DNA of 64,000 nucleotides from Sphingomonas oligoaromativorans (GCF_011762195.1 NZ_JAASQK010000001.1:620001-684000), one strand, 5' to 3'. Shown: positions 29,922 to 40,048, counted from the stretch's first letter. Made by a program: numbers and translations. The notes: generated from the letters alone by a model not told the origin.

Positions 29922-30383
29922 CTAGACCCCGGCCATCGCGTCGATCGCGCCCTGAAGGATGTAGGCGGCGGCCATCTTGTCGACCACTTCGGCGCGCCGC
30001 GCGCGGGAGGCGTCGGCGTCGAGCAGCGTGCGCGTGACGGCGGCGGTGGACCAGCGTTCGTCCCAGAGCAGGATCGGCAGTTCGAGCGGCGCGAGGTTGC
30101 GGGCGAAGGCGCGAACGGCCTGCGTGCGGGGGCTGTCGGTGCCGTCCATGTTGAGCGGCAGGCCCAGCACGAGGCCGCGAATCGCCTGCGTCTGGACATG
30201 CTGGCGGAGCACGGCGAGATCGACGCTGAACTTCACGCGGCGGATCGTCTCGGCGGGGGTGGCGATAGTCCACATCGCGTCACAGAAGGCGAGGCCGATC
30301 GTCTTGGTGCCGACATCGAGCCCGGCGAGGCGGCCACCCTCTGGAAGCTGGTCGCGATAGTCGAGGGTGGAGGCGGTAATCAT
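29922..30383 (-). CDS. ruvX: RuvX/YqgF family Holliday junction resolvase
   Basis: A 153-residue RNase H-fold protein (YqgF/RuvX), implicated in 16S rRNA 5'-end processing and in Holliday-junction resolution. The first metal Asp lies in [18 protein letters not shown]. The second acidic part is [20 protein letters not shown], then [14 protein letters not shown]. The C-terminal [10 protein letters not shown] carries the last Asp. It is the first gene of a ruvX-pyrB-pyrX run and is divergent from gatC. Confidence 0.93.
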   Translation of the reverse strand: MITASTLDYRDQLPEGGRLAGLDVGTKTIGLAFCDAMWTIATPAETIRRVKFSVDLAVLRQHVQTQAIRGLVLGLPLNMDGTDSPRTQAVRAFARNLAPLELPILLWDERWSTAAVTRTLLDADASRARRAEVVDKMAAAYILQGAIDAMAGV

Positions 30384-30505
30384 CGCGCCGGATTAGGAGC
30401 GGGGAGGCGCATTCGCAAGGACGGGCGCTTGATGCGGCGCGGAGCGGATGCTAGCCGCCGGAAGCTACGATAATCGTAATTTCACCACCCGCCGCAAAGG
30501 TTCCC

Positions 30506-30793
30506 ATGTCCGTCGACCTGGCCACAGTCCGAAAGATCGCCGGCCTCGCCCGCATCGCCACGAGCGAGGCGGAAGCCGAGGCGCTGGTGCCCGAGCTCAA
30601 CAACATCCTCGGCTGGATCGAGCAACTCGGCGAGGTCGATACCGACGGCGTCGAGCCGCTCGCCGCCGTCATCCCCAACCATCTGCGCCTGCGCGACGAT
30701 GTCGTGACCGATGGCGGCATCCGTGACGCCGTCCTCAAGAACGCTCCCCAGGCAGAGCATGGCTTCTTCGCCGTGCCCAAGGTGATCGAATAA
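30506..30793 (+). CDS. gatC: Asp-tRNA(Asn)/Glu-tRNA(Gln) amidotransferase subunit C
   Basis: A 95-residue GatC, the small belt subunit that stabilises the GatA-GatB complex. The typical N-terminal sequence [20 protein letters not shown] and the C-terminal [19 protein letters not shown] are present, and the end [12 protein letters not shown] is the family ending. Its TAA stop overlaps the gatA start by one base (TAATG). First gene of gatC-gatA-gatB. Confidence 0.96.
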   Translation: MSVDLATVRKIAGLARIATSEAEAEALVPELNNILGWIEQLGEVDTDGVEPLAAVIPNHLRLRDDVVTDGGIRDAVLKNAPQAEHGFFAVPKVIE

Positions 30794-32274
30794 TGACTGA
30801 CCTGACTGATCTCGGCATCGCCGCCATCCGCGACGGCGTGGCCGCCGGCACCTTCTCCGCGCGCGAAGTGGCCGACTCTTTCATCGCCTCCGTCGAGAAG
30901 GGCCGCCCGTTGAACGCGTGGCTCGTCGAGACGCCCGAGCACGCCATCGCCGCCGCCGAGGCCGCCGACCGCGCCCGCACGCAGGGCGAGCTGCTGCCGC
31001 TCTCGGGCGTGCCGCTCGGCATCAAGGATCTGTTCGCGACCAAGGGTGTCGAGACGACGGCCGCGTCCGGCATCCTCAAGGGCTTCAAGCCGGAATATGA
31101 ATCGACGATCACGTCGAAGCTGTTCGGCGCGGGCGCGGGGATGTTGGGCAAGCTCAACATGGACCAGTTCGCGATGGGCTCGTCCAACGAGACCTCTGCG
31201 TTCGGCAATGTGATCTCGCCGTGGCGGCGCAACGATGGCGGCAACGCCGCGCTTGCGCCGGGCGGTTCGTCGGGCGGTTCGTCGACGGCGGTCGCCGCGC
31301 GGATGGCGCCGGGCGTCACCGGCACCGATACCGGCGGCTCGATCCGTCAGCCAGCGGCCTTCACCGGCATCTCGGGCATCAAGCCGACCTATGGCCGCTG
31401 CTCGCGCTGGGGCGTGGTGGCGTTCGCCTCCTCGCTCGATCAGGCTGGCCCGATGGCCCGCGACGTCCGCGACTGCGCGATCATGCTGGAGGCGATGTCC
31501 GGCTTCGATCCCAAGGATGCCACCTCGCTCGATATCGCCGTCCCCCAGTGGGAAAAGGCATTGTCGGGCGATCTCAAGGGCAAGAAGGTCGGTGTTCCCA
31601 AGGAATATCGGGTCGACGGTATGCCGGCCGAGATCGAGGCGCTGTGGCAGCAGGGCATCCAGTTCCTGAAGGACGCGGGTGCGGAGATCGTCGAGGTCTC
31701 GCTGCCGCACACCAAGTACGCGCTGCCGACCTATTACATCATCGCGCCGGCGGAGGCCTCCTCCAACCTCGCGCGCTATGACGGCGTGCGCTACGGCCTG
31801 CGCGATCTGCCGGACGGTGCGAACCTTCAGGAGATGTACGCTGCGACCCGCGCCGACGGCTTCGGCGCCGAGGTGAAGCGCCGCATCATGATCGGCACCT
31901 ATGTGCTCTCGGCGGGCTTCTACGACGCCTATTACACCAAGGCGCAGAAGGTCCGCGCGCTGATCGCCCGCGACTTCGATCAGGCCTGGGAGAAGTGCGA
32001 CCTGCTGCTCACGCCGACGGCGCCGTCCGCGGCGTTTGCTCTCGGTGAGAAGTCGGCCGATCCGATCGCCATGTATCTGAACGACGTCTTCACCGTGCCG
32101 TCGTCGCTCGCGGGGCTTCCGGCGATGTCGGTCCCGGCCGGGCTTGACGCGCAAGGGCTGCCGCTGGGTCTCCAGATCATCGGCAAGGCATTGGACGAAC
32201 AGGGCGTTTTGAACGCCAGCCTCGCGATCGAGGAACGGGCCGGCTTCACCGCTCGCCCGGGAAGGTGGTGGTAA
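30793..32274 (+). CDS. gatA: Asp-tRNA(Asn)/Glu-tRNA(Gln) amidotransferase subunit A
   Basis: The 493-residue glutaminase subunit of the transamidosome. It has the amidase signature with the Ser-cisSer-Lys triad: Lys in [14 protein letters not shown], and the Ser pair in the Gly/Ser-rich loop [13 protein letters not shown] and [16 protein letters not shown]. It releases ammonia from glutamine, which GatB uses to convert Glu-tRNA(Gln) or Asp-tRNA(Asn). The stop is next to the gatB start. Confidence 0.97.
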   Translation: MTDLTDLGIAAIRDGVAAGTFSAREVADSFIASVEKGRPLNAWLVETPEHAIAAAEAADRARTQGELLPLSGVPLGIKDLFATKGVETTAASGILKGFKPEYESTITSKLFGAGAGMLGKLNMDQFAMGSSNETSAFGNVISPWRRNDGGNAALAPGGSSGGSSTAVAARMAPGVTGTDTGGSIRQPAAFTGISGIKPTYGRCSRWGVVAFASSLDQAGPMARDVRDCAIMLEAMSGFDPKDATSLDIAVPQWEKALSGDLKGKKVGVPKEYRVDGMPAEIEALWQQGIQFLKDAGAEIVEVSLPHTKYALPTYYIIAPAEASSNLARYDGVRYGLRDLPDGANLQEMYAATRADGFGAEVKRRIMIGTYVLSAGFYDAYYTKAQKVRALIARDFDQAWEKCDLLLTPTAPSAAFALGEKSADPIAMYLNDVFTVPSSLAGLPAMSVPAGLDAQGLPLGLQIIGKALDEQGVLNASLAIEERAGFTARPGRWW

Positions 32275-32275
32275 G

Positions 32276-33736
32276 ATGAGCAGCTATCGCATCCAGGGCG
32301 GCACCGGCGAGTGGGAGGTCGTGATCGGCCTTGAAGTCCACGCGCAGGTCACGTCGGAATCCAAGCTCTTCTCCGGCGCGGCGACCGCGTTCGGGGCCGA
32401 GCCCAACACGCAGGTCAGCCTGATCGACGCGGCCATGCCCGGCATGTTGCCCGTGCCGAACAAGGAGTGCATCCGTCAGGCGGTGCGCACCGGCATGGCG
32501 ATCAACGCCCAGATCAACAAATGGTCGCGCTTCGACCGGAAGAACTACTTCTACGCCGATCTGCCGCAGGGCTATCAGATTTCGCAGCTTTATCATCCGC
32601 TTGTGGGCGAAGGCTCGATCGAGATCGAGCCCGAGGGCGCGGAGCCCAAGGTGATCGGCATCGAGCGCATCCATGTCGAGCAGGATGCCGGCAAGCTGAT
32701 GCACGATCAGCACCCGACGCGCTCCTATGTCGATCTCAACCGCTCGGGCGTGGCGCTGATGGAGATCGTGTCGCGGCCGGACATGCGTTCGCCTGCGGAA
32801 GCAGGAGCTTACGTCAAGAAGCTGCGATCGATCCTGCGCTATGTCGGCTCGTGCGACGGCAACATGGAGCAGGGCTCCATGCGCGCCGACGTCAACGTGT
32901 CGGTCCGCAAGCCGGGCGACGCGTTCGGCACGCGCACGGAGACGAAGAACGTCAACTCGATCCGCTTCGTGATGGCCGCGATCGAATATGAGGCGCGCCG
33001 TCAGGTCGACCTGATCGAGGATGGCGGCACCGTTGTGCAGGAAACCCGCCTGTTCGACCCGGACAAGGGCGTCACCCGCTCGATGCGCTCCAAGGAAGAT
33101 GCGCACGATTACCGCTACTTCCCGGACCCGGACCTGCTCCCGCTGGAGCTGGACGACGCGTTCCTCGAAGAAGCGCGCGCCTCGCTCCCGGAACTGCCGG
33201 ACGCCAAGCGCAAGCGTTACGAGGAGGTGCTCGGCATCTCGGCCTATAACGCCGACGTGCTGACCGCCGATGTCGAGACGGCGCGCTGGTTCGAGGCGAT
33301 GCTGGCCGAGGGCGCGCAGGCGAAGGCTGCGTCCAACTGGGTGATGTCCGAGCTGTTCGGCGCGCTCAACCGCCTTGGCAAGTCGATCTCCGAGAGCCCC
33401 GTGTCGCCGAAGCAGGCGGCGGAACTGGTCGGCCTTGTGCAGGACGGCACGCTTTCGGGCAGCCTCGCCAAGCAGGTGTTCGAGGTGATGCTCGAAACCG
33501 GTCAGGACGCCGGCGTGATCGTCGAGGAGCGCGGGCTCAAGCAGACCAGCGACACCGGCGCGATCGAGGCGGAGATCGCCAAGGTGATGGAGGCCAATCC
33601 CGACAAAGTGGCCGAATATCGCGGCGGCAAGGACAAGCTGTTCGGCTTCTTCGTCGGCCAGACGATGCGCGCGATGGCCGGCAAGGCCAACCCGGCGGTC
33701 GTCAACGATCTGCTGAAGAAGGCGCTCGACGCCTGA
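32276..33736 (+). CDS. gatB: Asp-tRNA(Asn)/Glu-tRNA(Gln) amidotransferase subunit B
   Basis: The 486-residue tRNA-binding and kinase subunit. Signatures are [20 protein letters not shown] at the N terminus, [20 protein letters not shown], and [16 protein letters not shown]. The C-terminal YqeY-like domain, which reads the tRNA D-loop, covers about residues 340-486. Together with gatC and gatA it implies indirect glutaminylation, normal for alphaproteobacteria. A hairpin follows the stop. Confidence 0.97.
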   Translation: MSSYRIQGGTGEWEVVIGLEVHAQVTSESKLFSGAATAFGAEPNTQVSLIDAAMPGMLPVPNKECIRQAVRTGMAINAQINKWSRFDRKNYFYADLPQGYQISQLYHPLVGEGSIEIEPEGAEPKVIGIERIHVEQDAGKLMHDQHPTRSYVDLNRSGVALMEIVSRPDMRSPAEAGAYVKKLRSILRYVGSCDGNMEQGSMRADVNVSVRKPGDAFGTRTETKNVNSIRFVMAAIEYEARRQVDLIEDGGTVVQETRLFDPDKGVTRSMRSKEDAHDYRYFPDPDLLPLELDDAFLEEARASLPELPDAKRKRYEEVLGISAYNADVLTADVETARWFEAMLAEGAQAKAASNWVMSELFGALNRLGKSISESPVSPKQAAELVGLVQDGTLSGSLAKQVFEVMLETGQDAGVIVEERGLKQTSDTGAIEAEIAKVMEANPDKVAEYRGGKDKLFGFFVGQTMRAMAGKANPAVVNDLLKKALDA

Positions 33737-33745
33737 TGGATGCCT

Positions 33746-33774
33746 CGCTCCCCGGCCGGGATGGTCGGGGAGCG
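33746..33774 (+). terminator. Hairpin after gatB
   Basis: CGCTCCCCG at 33746-33754 pairs perfectly with CGGGGAGCG at 33766-33774, followed by GGTGCTTTC. It lies between convergent genes gatB and the epimerase, and could act in both directions. Confidence 0.55.
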
Positions 33775-33782
33775 GGTGCTTT

Positions 33783-34679
33783 CTAGAGGCTGACCCCGAA
33801 CGTCATAGCCATCGCGAAATCCCGGCTCTCCCCCGGAACGAGCGTTACGACACCGGGCTTGTCTGCAAACTCGCCTGCAAAGCCCTCGTCGTCGGCATGG
33901 CCATGCCACGGCTCGATGCAGAGATAGCCCGCGCCCGGCTTGGTCCAGAGGCCCAGCATCGGCATCGCCGCGAAATCGACGCGGACGCCCGGCTTCTCCG
34001 GTACGCCGAACCATAATCCGCGACTGTTGGGCCGGTCGAGCACCAGGGCGTCCGCCTCGAACAGGGAATCCCGGAGGTGCAGTTCATCCTCCTGCACGGG
34101 CGTCGGCGCGGTGGGGCCGAGCAGTCCGCCGGCCACCACGGTGCGGATCGGCTCGGGCTCGGCGCTGTCGAAACGGACCAGATGCTGTTCGCGTGACAGC
34201 GCCCCCGCGCCCGGCAGTGGCCAGCGTAGCGCCGGATGGAAGCCGACCCCCACGGGCATCGGCGTGCCTCCGCGATTGGTGACGGTCGCGATCGTCTCCA
34301 GCGTCGCCCCATCGAGCCGATGCGTGACGTCGAGGCGGAAGGCGAAGGGGTAATGCCCCCGGCTCTCCGCATCATCCTCCAGGCGGAAGGTGACCGACTG
34401 CGTCAACTGTTCGATCGGGACAAAGCGTCGCCGCCGCGCGAATCCGTGCTGCGCCATGGGGTATTCGCGACCGGAGAAACGCGCCATTCCGCCCGTCAGC
34501 GCGCCAACGGTGGGGAACAGGATCGGCGCCCGGCCGGTCCACCAGCGCTCGTCCCCGTCCCAGAGCCACTCGCCGCCTTGGCTGTCCGTGATCGATTGCA
34601 GCTCGGCGCCGAGCGGCGAGACGGTCACGGTGAGATCGGGCGAGGCGAGGGTGACGAGATCGCTCATATCCGCTGTCAT
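33783..34679 (-). CDS. Aldose 1-epimerase family protein (LacX-like)
   Basis: A 298-residue beta-sandwich sugar mutarotase-like protein. Family phrases: SPLGAELQSITDSQGGEWLW, RAPILFPTVGALTGG, GHYPFAFRLDVTH, VGVGFHPALRWPL (active-site His region) and GAGYLCIEPWHGHADDEG (catalytic Glu region). GGGAGGG precedes the ATG at 34679; a second in-frame ATG is at 34667. The sugar is not identifiable. The gene starts opposite the promoter of tRNA-Leu. Confidence 0.9.
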   Translation of the reverse strand: MTADMSDLVTLASPDLTVTVSPLGAELQSITDSQGGEWLWDGDERWWTGRAPILFPTVGALTGGMARFSGREYPMAQHGFARRRRFVPIEQLTQSVTFRLEDDAESRGHYPFAFRLDVTHRLDGATLETIATVTNRGGTPMPVGVGFHPALRWPLPGAGALSREQHLVRFDSAEPEPIRTVVAGGLLGPTAPTPVQEDELHLRDSLFEADALVLDRPNSRGLWFGVPEKPGVRVDFAAMPMLGLWTKPGAGYLCIEPWHGHADDEGFAGEFADKPGVVTLVPGESRDFAMAMTFGVSL

Positions 34680-34756
34680 GCCACCCTCCCGGCCATGTTC
34701 CTAGATCGCGGCGACGCTTCTTTCGCGCGGTTGGCGTGCTAAGAGGGCCGTACAGC

Positions 34757-34784
34757 TTGCCCTTGGCGGCGTGGCTGTTATAGA
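34757..34784 (+). promoter_or_regulatory. Likely sigma-70 promoter of tRNA-Leu
   Basis: TTGCCC at 34757-34762 is followed after 16 nt by TATAGA at 34779-34784, about 24 nt upstream of the tRNA. The -10 is good and the -35 moderate. Confidence 0.5.
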
Positions 34785-34807
34785 CGCGCGCCGACCAGCG
34801 ACTGCAC

Positions 34808-34892
<85 letters not shown>

Positions 34893-34950
34893 GCTCCCGG
34901 CCCGCGGAGCAGGCGCAGTTGAAACGAGATTCCTGAAAAGAAGGCTGACC

Positions 34951-36579
34951 ATGCAGACTGTCGAGACGTTGAACGAGGGGCTGAAGCGCGCTTACAAGCT
35001 CACGATCCCGGCCAAGGATATCGCCGCGCGTGTCGACGAGCAGGTGAAGCTGGCCGCCCCGCAGATTCGGATGCCCGGCTTCCGCCCCGGCAAGGTGCCG
35101 GCCAACATCGTCAAGAAGATGCACGGCCCGGCGCTGCACCAGGACGCGCTGAACAACGCCGTGCAGGAAGGCATCCAGAAGCTGCTCGTCGAGCAGAAGC
35201 TGCGCCCGGCGACCCAGCCGGCGGTCGACCTCGACAAGGATTATGAAGAAGGCAAGGATGCCGAGCTGGGCGTCAGCCTCGAAGTCCTGCCGGACGTGCC
35301 GGCGCCCGCGATCGACGCGCTGAAGCTGGAGCGCCTGACGGTCGCCGCGGCCGACGCCGAGATCGACGAGCAGGTGGCGCGCATCGCCGCCCAGTCCAAG
35401 CGCCATGACGCCGCCCCGGAAGGTCATCCGGCCATCGAGGGCGATCTGGTCGTCATGGACTATAAGGGCACCGTCGACGGCGTCGCCTTCGAGGGCGGCA
35501 CTGGCGAGGGCATGTCGGTCGAGCTCGGCTCGGGCCGCCTGATCCCCGGCTTCGAGGAGCAGCTCGAGGGCGTGAAGGTCGGCGAGAGCCGTGAGCTGAA
35601 CGTGACCTTCCCGAAGGACTATCCGGCCAAGAACCTCGCGGGCAAGGACGCGGTGTTCGCCGTCACCGTCACCGAGGTGAAGGTTCCGGCCGAAACCGTG
35701 ATCGACGACGAGTTCGCCAAGCAGCTCGGCCTCCAGGGCCTCGACCAGCTCAAGGAGCTCATCAAGGGCCAGGTGGAGCAGGAGCTGAACGGCCTCACCC
35801 GCACCCACATGAAGCGCAAGCTGCTCGATCAGCTCGCCGAGGGTCATGATTTCCCGGTTCCGCCGTCGATGGTCGAAGCCGAGTTCGCCCAGATCTGGCA
35901 GCAGCTCGAGCACGAAGCCACCCACGAGGCGGATGTCGAGGCCGCCAAGGCCGAGCTGGAGAAGGATCGCGACGATTACCACGCGATCGCCGAGCGCCGC
36001 GTGCGCCTTGGCCTTCTCCTGTCGGAGATCGGTCAGGCGAACGGCATCGAGGTCACCCAGGCCGAGATGCAGCGCCTGATCGCGCAGGCCGCCGCGCAGT
36101 ATCAGCCGAAGGACCGCGAGCGCTTCGCCCAGTACGTCCAGCAGGATGCGATGGCCGCCGCCCAGCTTCGCGCGCCGCTCTATGAGGACAAGGTCGTCGA
36201 CTTCCTGTTCTCGAAGGCCGAGATCAGCGATCGCGAAGTGACTCGTGAGGAGCTGGAAGCGGCGATCGAGGCCGATGACGGCTTCGTGTCGGGCACGCAC
36301 GTCCACAATCACGATCACGATCATCATGACCACGACCATGGCCATGACCACGATCATGAGGCTCCCAAGCCGAAGGCGAAGAAGCCGGCTGCCAAGAAGG
36401 CCGCCGCTGCCGACGCCGCCGAAGAGGTGAAGGCCGAGGAGCCGGCGAAGAAGCCGGCCGCGAAGAAGGCGCCGGCCAAGAAGGCTGCAGCCGCCGACGA
36501 AGGCACGGCCGTCGAGCCCGCCAAGAAGCCGGCCGCCAAGAAGGCTCCGGCCAAGAAGAAGGCGGCCGACGCCGAGTAA
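34951..36579 (+). CDS. tig: Trigger factor with His-rich and Lys/Ala/Pro-rich C-terminal tail
   Basis: Ribosome-bound chaperone and peptidyl-prolyl isomerase. The ribosome-docking motif GFRPGKVP is at about residues 45-52, the FKBP-type domain at about 160-245 (VVMDYKGTVDGVAFEGGTGE), and the helical C-terminal chaperone domain runs to about 445. The protein is 542 residues; E. coli's is 432. The extension begins with 11 His in 20 residues (450-469). A histone H1-like tail follows with a 14-residue block (PAKKPAAKKAPAKK) present twice. ATG 34951 lies downstream of AAGAAGG. The base composition of the tail matches the rest. Confidence 0.95.
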   Translation: MQTVETLNEGLKRAYKLTIPAKDIAARVDEQVKLAAPQIRMPGFRPGKVPANIVKKMHGPALHQDALNNAVQEGIQKLLVEQKLRPATQPAVDLDKDYEEGKDAELGVSLEVLPDVPAPAIDALKLERLTVAAADAEIDEQVARIAAQSKRHDAAPEGHPAIEGDLVVMDYKGTVDGVAFEGGTGEGMSVELGSGRLIPGFEEQLEGVKVGESRELNVTFPKDYPAKNLAGKDAVFAVTVTEVKVPAETVIDDEFAKQLGLQGLDQLKELIKGQVEQELNGLTRTHMKRKLLDQLAEGHDFPVPPSMVEAEFAQIWQQLEHEATHEADVEAAKAELEKDRDDYHAIAERRVRLGLLLSEIGQANGIEVTQAEMQRLIAQAAAQYQPKDRERFAQYVQQDAMAAAQLRAPLYEDKVVDFLFSKAEISDREVTREELEAAIEADDGFVSGTHVHNHDHDHHDHDHGHDHDHEAPKPKAKKPAAKKAAAADAAEEVKAEEPAKKPAAKKAPAKKAAAADEGTAVEPAKKPAAKKAPAKKKAADAE

Positions 36580-36587
36580 GGAGATCG

Positions 36588-36613
36588 GCTCCGCCCGGTC
36601 TGTCGGGCGGAGC
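36588..36613 (+). terminator. Terminator hairpin after tig
   Basis: GCTCCGCCCG at 36588-36597 pairs perfectly with CGGGCGGAGC at 36604-36613, followed by GGCTCTTTCG. It starts 9 nt after the tig stop. Confidence 0.6.
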
Positions 36614-36791
36614 GGCTCTTTCGCGCGGGCACGATCCGCGACGCATGGCTCCCTGATATTCGGGGGGCCATGTCTGTTTCTGGGGTATCGGGCTTGTTGC
36701 GCAAGCGGTGCCTTGGCTATGGACGCAACATAGACATCGGGCGGGTGAGGGGACTTGCCCCTCCGTCCACGATCCCCAGCAGGTAAATGCC

Positions 36792-37733
36792 TTGTCCCAA
36801 TCGCAGCTTCCCTTGCGCGTCGCCGTCATCCTGCCGTGCTACAACGAAGAGGCGGCGATCGGGCAGACCGTCGCGGCTTTTCGGGCCACGCTCCCGGATG
36901 CCACGGTCTATGTCTACGACAATAACAGCCGCGATCGGACGGCGGACTATGCGCGCGCCGCCGGCGCCGTGGTCCGCACCGAACGGATGCAGGGCAAGGG
37001 CCACGTCGTCCGCAGGATGTTCGCCGATATCGAGGCCGACGTCTATGTGATGGCCGATGGCGACGCGACCTATGATGCCTCCGCCGCGCCCGCGCTGATC
37101 GATCGGCTGGTCGAGGAGCGGCTGGACATGGTGGTCGGCGCGCGCCGTTCGGAGATCGAGCTGGCGTATCGCCCGGGCCACCGACTCGGCAACAAGCTGC
37201 TGACCGGGATGCTCGCCCAGCTTTTCGGCCGCAGTTTCTCGGACATCCTTTCGGGGTATCGCGTCTTTTCCCGTCGCTTCGTGAAGAGCTTTCCGATCCT
37301 GTCGGAGGGTTTCGAGATCGAGACGGAGATCAGCGTCCACGCCCTCGAACTCAGGATGCCCTGCGCCGAGATCGAGACGGATTATGCCGCGCGGCCGGAG
37401 GGCTCGGTCTCCAAGCTCTCCACCTATCGCGACGGCTGGCGCATCCTGCGCACGATCCTCAACCTGTATCGGATCGAGCGCCCGGTGCTGTTCTTCGGCC
37501 TCGCGGGGGCGTTGCTGCTGCTTGTGGCCCTGGTGCTGGCGGAGCCGCTGGCCGAAACCTATTTCGCCACGGGGCTGGTCCCGCGCCTGCCGACGGCGAT
37601 CCTTTCCACCGGTTTGACGTTGCTCGCCTTCCTCAGCTTCTTTTCCGGGGTGATCCTCGATACGGTCACACGGGGGCGTCGCGAGATGCGGCGGCTTGCC
37701 TATCTGGCTCTGCCCGCCGTGGGCGAAGGCTGA
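36792..37733 (+). CDS. Family 2 glycosyltransferase with two C-terminal membrane helices
   Basis: A 313-residue protein. The GT2 domain (about residues 7-220) has VAVILPCYNEEAAIGQTVAA, the nucleotide-sugar Asp motif VYVMADGDATYDASAAPALI, and SDILSGYRVFSRRFVK. Two hydrophobic helices follow at about 240-262 and 272-300, giving a layout like DPM1/GtrB polyprenyl-phosphate glycosyltransferases. The best start is the TTG at 36792, with GCAGG before it; GTG 36708 would add 28 residues that look unlike the family. It stands between tig and clpP, which are usually adjacent. Confidence 0.85.
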   Translation: MSQSQLPLRVAVILPCYNEEAAIGQTVAAFRATLPDATVYVYDNNSRDRTADYARAAGAVVRTERMQGKGHVVRRMFADIEADVYVMADGDATYDASAAPALIDRLVEERLDMVVGARRSEIELAYRPGHRLGNKLLTGMLAQLFGRSFSDILSGYRVFSRRFVKSFPILSEGFEIETEISVHALELRMPCAEIETDYAARPEGSVSKLSTYRDGWRILRTILNLYRIERPVLFFGLAGALLLLVALVLAEPLAETYFATGLVPRLPTAILSTGLTLLAFLSFFSGVILDTVTRGRREMRRLAYLALPAVGEG

Positions 37734-37740
37734 AAGGCCC

Positions 37741-37770
37741 CTTGAAGTCCCCCCGCGAAGCGCCGATGTT
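37741..37770 (+). promoter_or_regulatory. Possible heat-shock (RpoH) promoter of clpP
   Basis: CCCCTTGAAG, with CTTGAA at 37741-37746, matches the -35 of alphaproteobacterial RpoH promoters. About 16 nt later CCGATGTT (37763-37770) is a partial match to the CCCCATNT -10. It is 35 nt upstream of clpP, where heat-shock control is expected from known biology. Confidence 0.4.
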
Positions 37771-37804
37771 GGCGTGACAGAGGGCAGAAGGAACCCGAAT
37801 TCCC

Positions 37805-38461
37805 ATGAACCGTCCCATTCCTGAAGGCATCTTCCACAACGACGCGGCGGCCGGGCTCGTGCCGATCGTCATCGAGCAGTCGAGCCGCGGCGAGCGCAGC
37901 TTCGACATCTATTCGCGCCTGCTCCGCGAGCGGATCGTGTTCGTGAACGGCGGCGTCGAGGATCATATGGCCTCGCTGATCGTCGCGCAGTTGCTCTTCC
38001 TCGAGTCCGAGAACCCGAAGAAGGACATCTTCCTCTACATCAACTCGCCGGGTGGCGTGGTGACGGCCGGCATGGCGATCCACGATACCATGCAGTATAT
38101 CCGCCCGCGCGTCGGCACGATCTGCGTGGGCCAGGCGGCGTCGATGGGCAGCTTCCTGCTCGCCTCCGGTGAGCCGGGTATGCGCTTCGCCACCACCAAC
38201 GCCCGCGTGATGATCCATCAGCCGTCGGGCGGCGCGCAGGGCATGGCTTCGGATATCGAGATCCAGGCCAAGGAAATCCTGCGCATCCGGCATCGGATGA
38301 ACACGCTGTACGCGAAGTACACGGGTCAGCCGATCGACGTGATCGAGCGGGCGATGGACCGCGACAAGTTCCTCGAAGCGGATGAGGCCAAGGAATTCGG
38401 CCTGATCGACGAGGTGTTCGACAAGCGTCCGGCTCCGACGGAGGAGAAGGCAGCGGCGTAA
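37805..38461 (+). CDS. clpP: ATP-dependent Clp protease proteolytic subunit
   Basis: The 218-residue barrel-forming serine peptidase. The catalytic Ser is in [20 protein letters not shown] and the His in [20 protein letters not shown]. An N-terminal propeptide ([13 protein letters not shown]) is likely self-cleaved. Partner of ClpX, whose gene lies 108 nt downstream. Length and motifs are typical. Confidence 0.97.
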   Translation: MNRPIPEGIFHNDAAAGLVPIVIEQSSRGERSFDIYSRLLRERIVFVNGGVEDHMASLIVAQLLFLESENPKKDIFLYINSPGGVVTAGMAIHDTMQYIRPRVGTICVGQAASMGSFLLASGEPGMRFATTNARVMIHQPSGGAQGMASDIEIQAKEILRIRHRMNTLYAKYTGQPIDVIERAMDRDKFLEADEAKEFGLIDEVFDKRPAPTEEKAAA

Positions 38462-38569
38462 TGGGACATTGTGCCGGTGAAATGGGCCAAAAGCCCATTG
38501 CCCGGCACGCCCAAGCGTCTAGACTGATTGATTGAGGATGGCCGGTTATCCGGCGTCAAGGAAGCGAAT

Positions 38570-39838
38570 ATGCCAAATCTGAGCGGCGGCGATAGCAAGA
38601 GCACCCTCTACTGCTCCTTCTGCGGGAAGAGCCAGCACGAGGTGCGTAAGCTGATTGCTGGACCGACCGTGTTCATCTGCGACGAGTGCGTGGAACTGTG
38701 CAACGACATCATCCGTGAGGAGACCAAGTCCTCGCTGGTGAGCAAGCGCGACGGCGGCGTGCCCACGCCGCAGGAAATCTGCGACGTTCTCGATGATTAT
38801 GTGATCGGCCAGAAGCAGGCGAAGCGCGTGCTCTCGGTCGCGGTGCATAACCACTACAAGCGGCTGAACCACGGCGCCAAGGGTGCCGATGTCGAACTGG
38901 CCAAATCCAACATCCTGCTCGTCGGCCCGACGGGTTGCGGCAAGACGCTGCTCGCGCAGACGCTGGCCCGCATCCTCGACGTGCCGTTCACCATGGCGGA
39001 CGCGACGACGCTCACCGAGGCGGGCTATGTCGGCGAGGATGTCGAGAACATCATCCTGAAGCTGCTCCAGGCCTCCGACTATAATGTCGAGCGGGCGCAG
39101 CGCGGCATCGTCTATATCGACGAGATCGACAAGATCAGCCGCAAGGCCGACAACCCCTCGATCACGCGCGACGTGTCGGGCGAGGGCGTGCAGCAGGCGC
39201 TCCTGAAGCTGATGGAAGGCACCACCGCGAGCGTTCCGCCGCAGGGTGGCCGCAAGCATCCGCAGCAGGAGTTCCTCCAGGTCGACACGACGAACATCCT
39301 GTTCATCTGCGGCGGCGCCTTCTCCGGTCTGGAGAAGATCATCGCGGATCGTTTGCAGGGCAAGTCGATCGGTTTCGGCGCCTTCGTGGCTTCGCCCGAG
39401 GAACGTCGCGTCGGCGACACGCTCCGCCAGTGCGAGCCCGAGGATTTGCTGAAGTTCGGCCTGATCCCCGAGTTCGTCGGCCGTCTCCCCGTCATCGCGA
39501 CGCTGGAGGATCTGGACGAGACCGCGCTGGTCAAGATCCTGTCCGAGCCGAAGAACGCGCTGGTCAAGCAGTATCAGAAGCTGTTCGACATGGAGGGCGT
39601 GAAGCTTTCCTTCACCGACGAAGCGCTGGTGGCCGTCGCCCGCAAGGCGATCGACCGCAAGACCGGCGCGCGTGGCCTGCGCTCGATCCTCGAAGGCATC
39701 CTGCTCGACACCATGTTCGAGCTGCCCTCGATGGAGGGTGTCGACGAGGTGATGATCGACAAGGACGTGGTGGAGGGCCGCAAGGAGCCGATCCGCGTCT
39801 TCTCGAAAAAGGCGAAGGAAGTTCCCGGCGCGGCCTGA
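38570..39838 (+). CDS. clpX: ATP-dependent Clp protease ATP-binding subunit ClpX
   Basis: The 422-residue AAA+ unfoldase. The N-terminal zinc-binding domain has Cys in [15 protein letters not shown] and [11 protein letters not shown]. The Walker A is [16 protein letters not shown], the Walker B is [13 protein letters not shown], and the [20 protein letters not shown] segment is the pore/sensor area. The C-terminal domain is complete. ATG 38570 with AAGGAAG upstream is preferred over the open frame from 38528. Unfolds substrates for ClpP. Confidence 0.97.
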   Translation: MPNLSGGDSKSTLYCSFCGKSQHEVRKLIAGPTVFICDECVELCNDIIREETKSSLVSKRDGGVPTPQEICDVLDDYVIGQKQAKRVLSVAVHNHYKRLNHGAKGADVELAKSNILLVGPTGCGKTLLAQTLARILDVPFTMADATTLTEAGYVGEDVENIILKLLQASDYNVERAQRGIVYIDEIDKISRKADNPSITRDVSGEGVQQALLKLMEGTTASVPPQGGRKHPQQEFLQVDTTNILFICGGAFSGLEKIIADRLQGKSIGFGAFVASPEERRVGDTLRQCEPEDLLKFGLIPEFVGRLPVIATLEDLDETALVKILSEPKNALVKQYQKLFDMEGVKLSFTDEALVAVARKAIDRKTGARGLRSILEGILLDTMFELPSMEGVDEVMIDKDVVEGRKEPIRVFSKKAKEVPGAA

Positions 39839-39859
39839 GAGCTTCTATGAGGTAGGGAA

Positions 39860-39889
39860 GGGGGCGTTCGGGGAGACCCGGACGCCCCC
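39860..39889 (+). terminator. Terminator after clpX
   Basis: GGGGGCGTTCGGG at 39860-39872 pairs with CCCGGACGCCCCC at 39877-39889 (one G-U). TTCTCGTT follows. The stem is strong and the T-run partial. Confidence 0.65.
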
Positions 39890-39973
39890 TTCTCGTTCGG
39901 GGTGCTGGCCGGCTCTTTCGGGAGCGCCGTTCACGGTTCATGCACCCCGACGGAGCCAAAGGTTGAGCGCTGC

Positions 39974-40002
39974 ATTGATGCGGGTCGCGTGCGTCGCCAT
40001 AT
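39974..40002 (+). promoter_or_regulatory. Possible heat-shock (RpoH) promoter of lon
   Basis: ATTGAT at 39974-39979 (4 of 6 to CTTGAA) is followed after 15 nt by CGCCATAT at 39995-40002 (7 of 8 to CCCCATNT). It is 47 nt before the lon ATG. Confidence 0.4.
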
Positions 40003-40048
40003 TGCTATCCGAACGGGGCGGCATCGTGCGCCGTCCGCTGGAGATTTC

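Noticed and set aside
36298-36579. Repeat array at the end of tig (considered as CRISPR or DNA tandem repeat)
   Set aside because: The repeats are short codon-level His/Asp and Lys/Ala/Pro repeats in frame with tig; no constant repeat-spacer structure.
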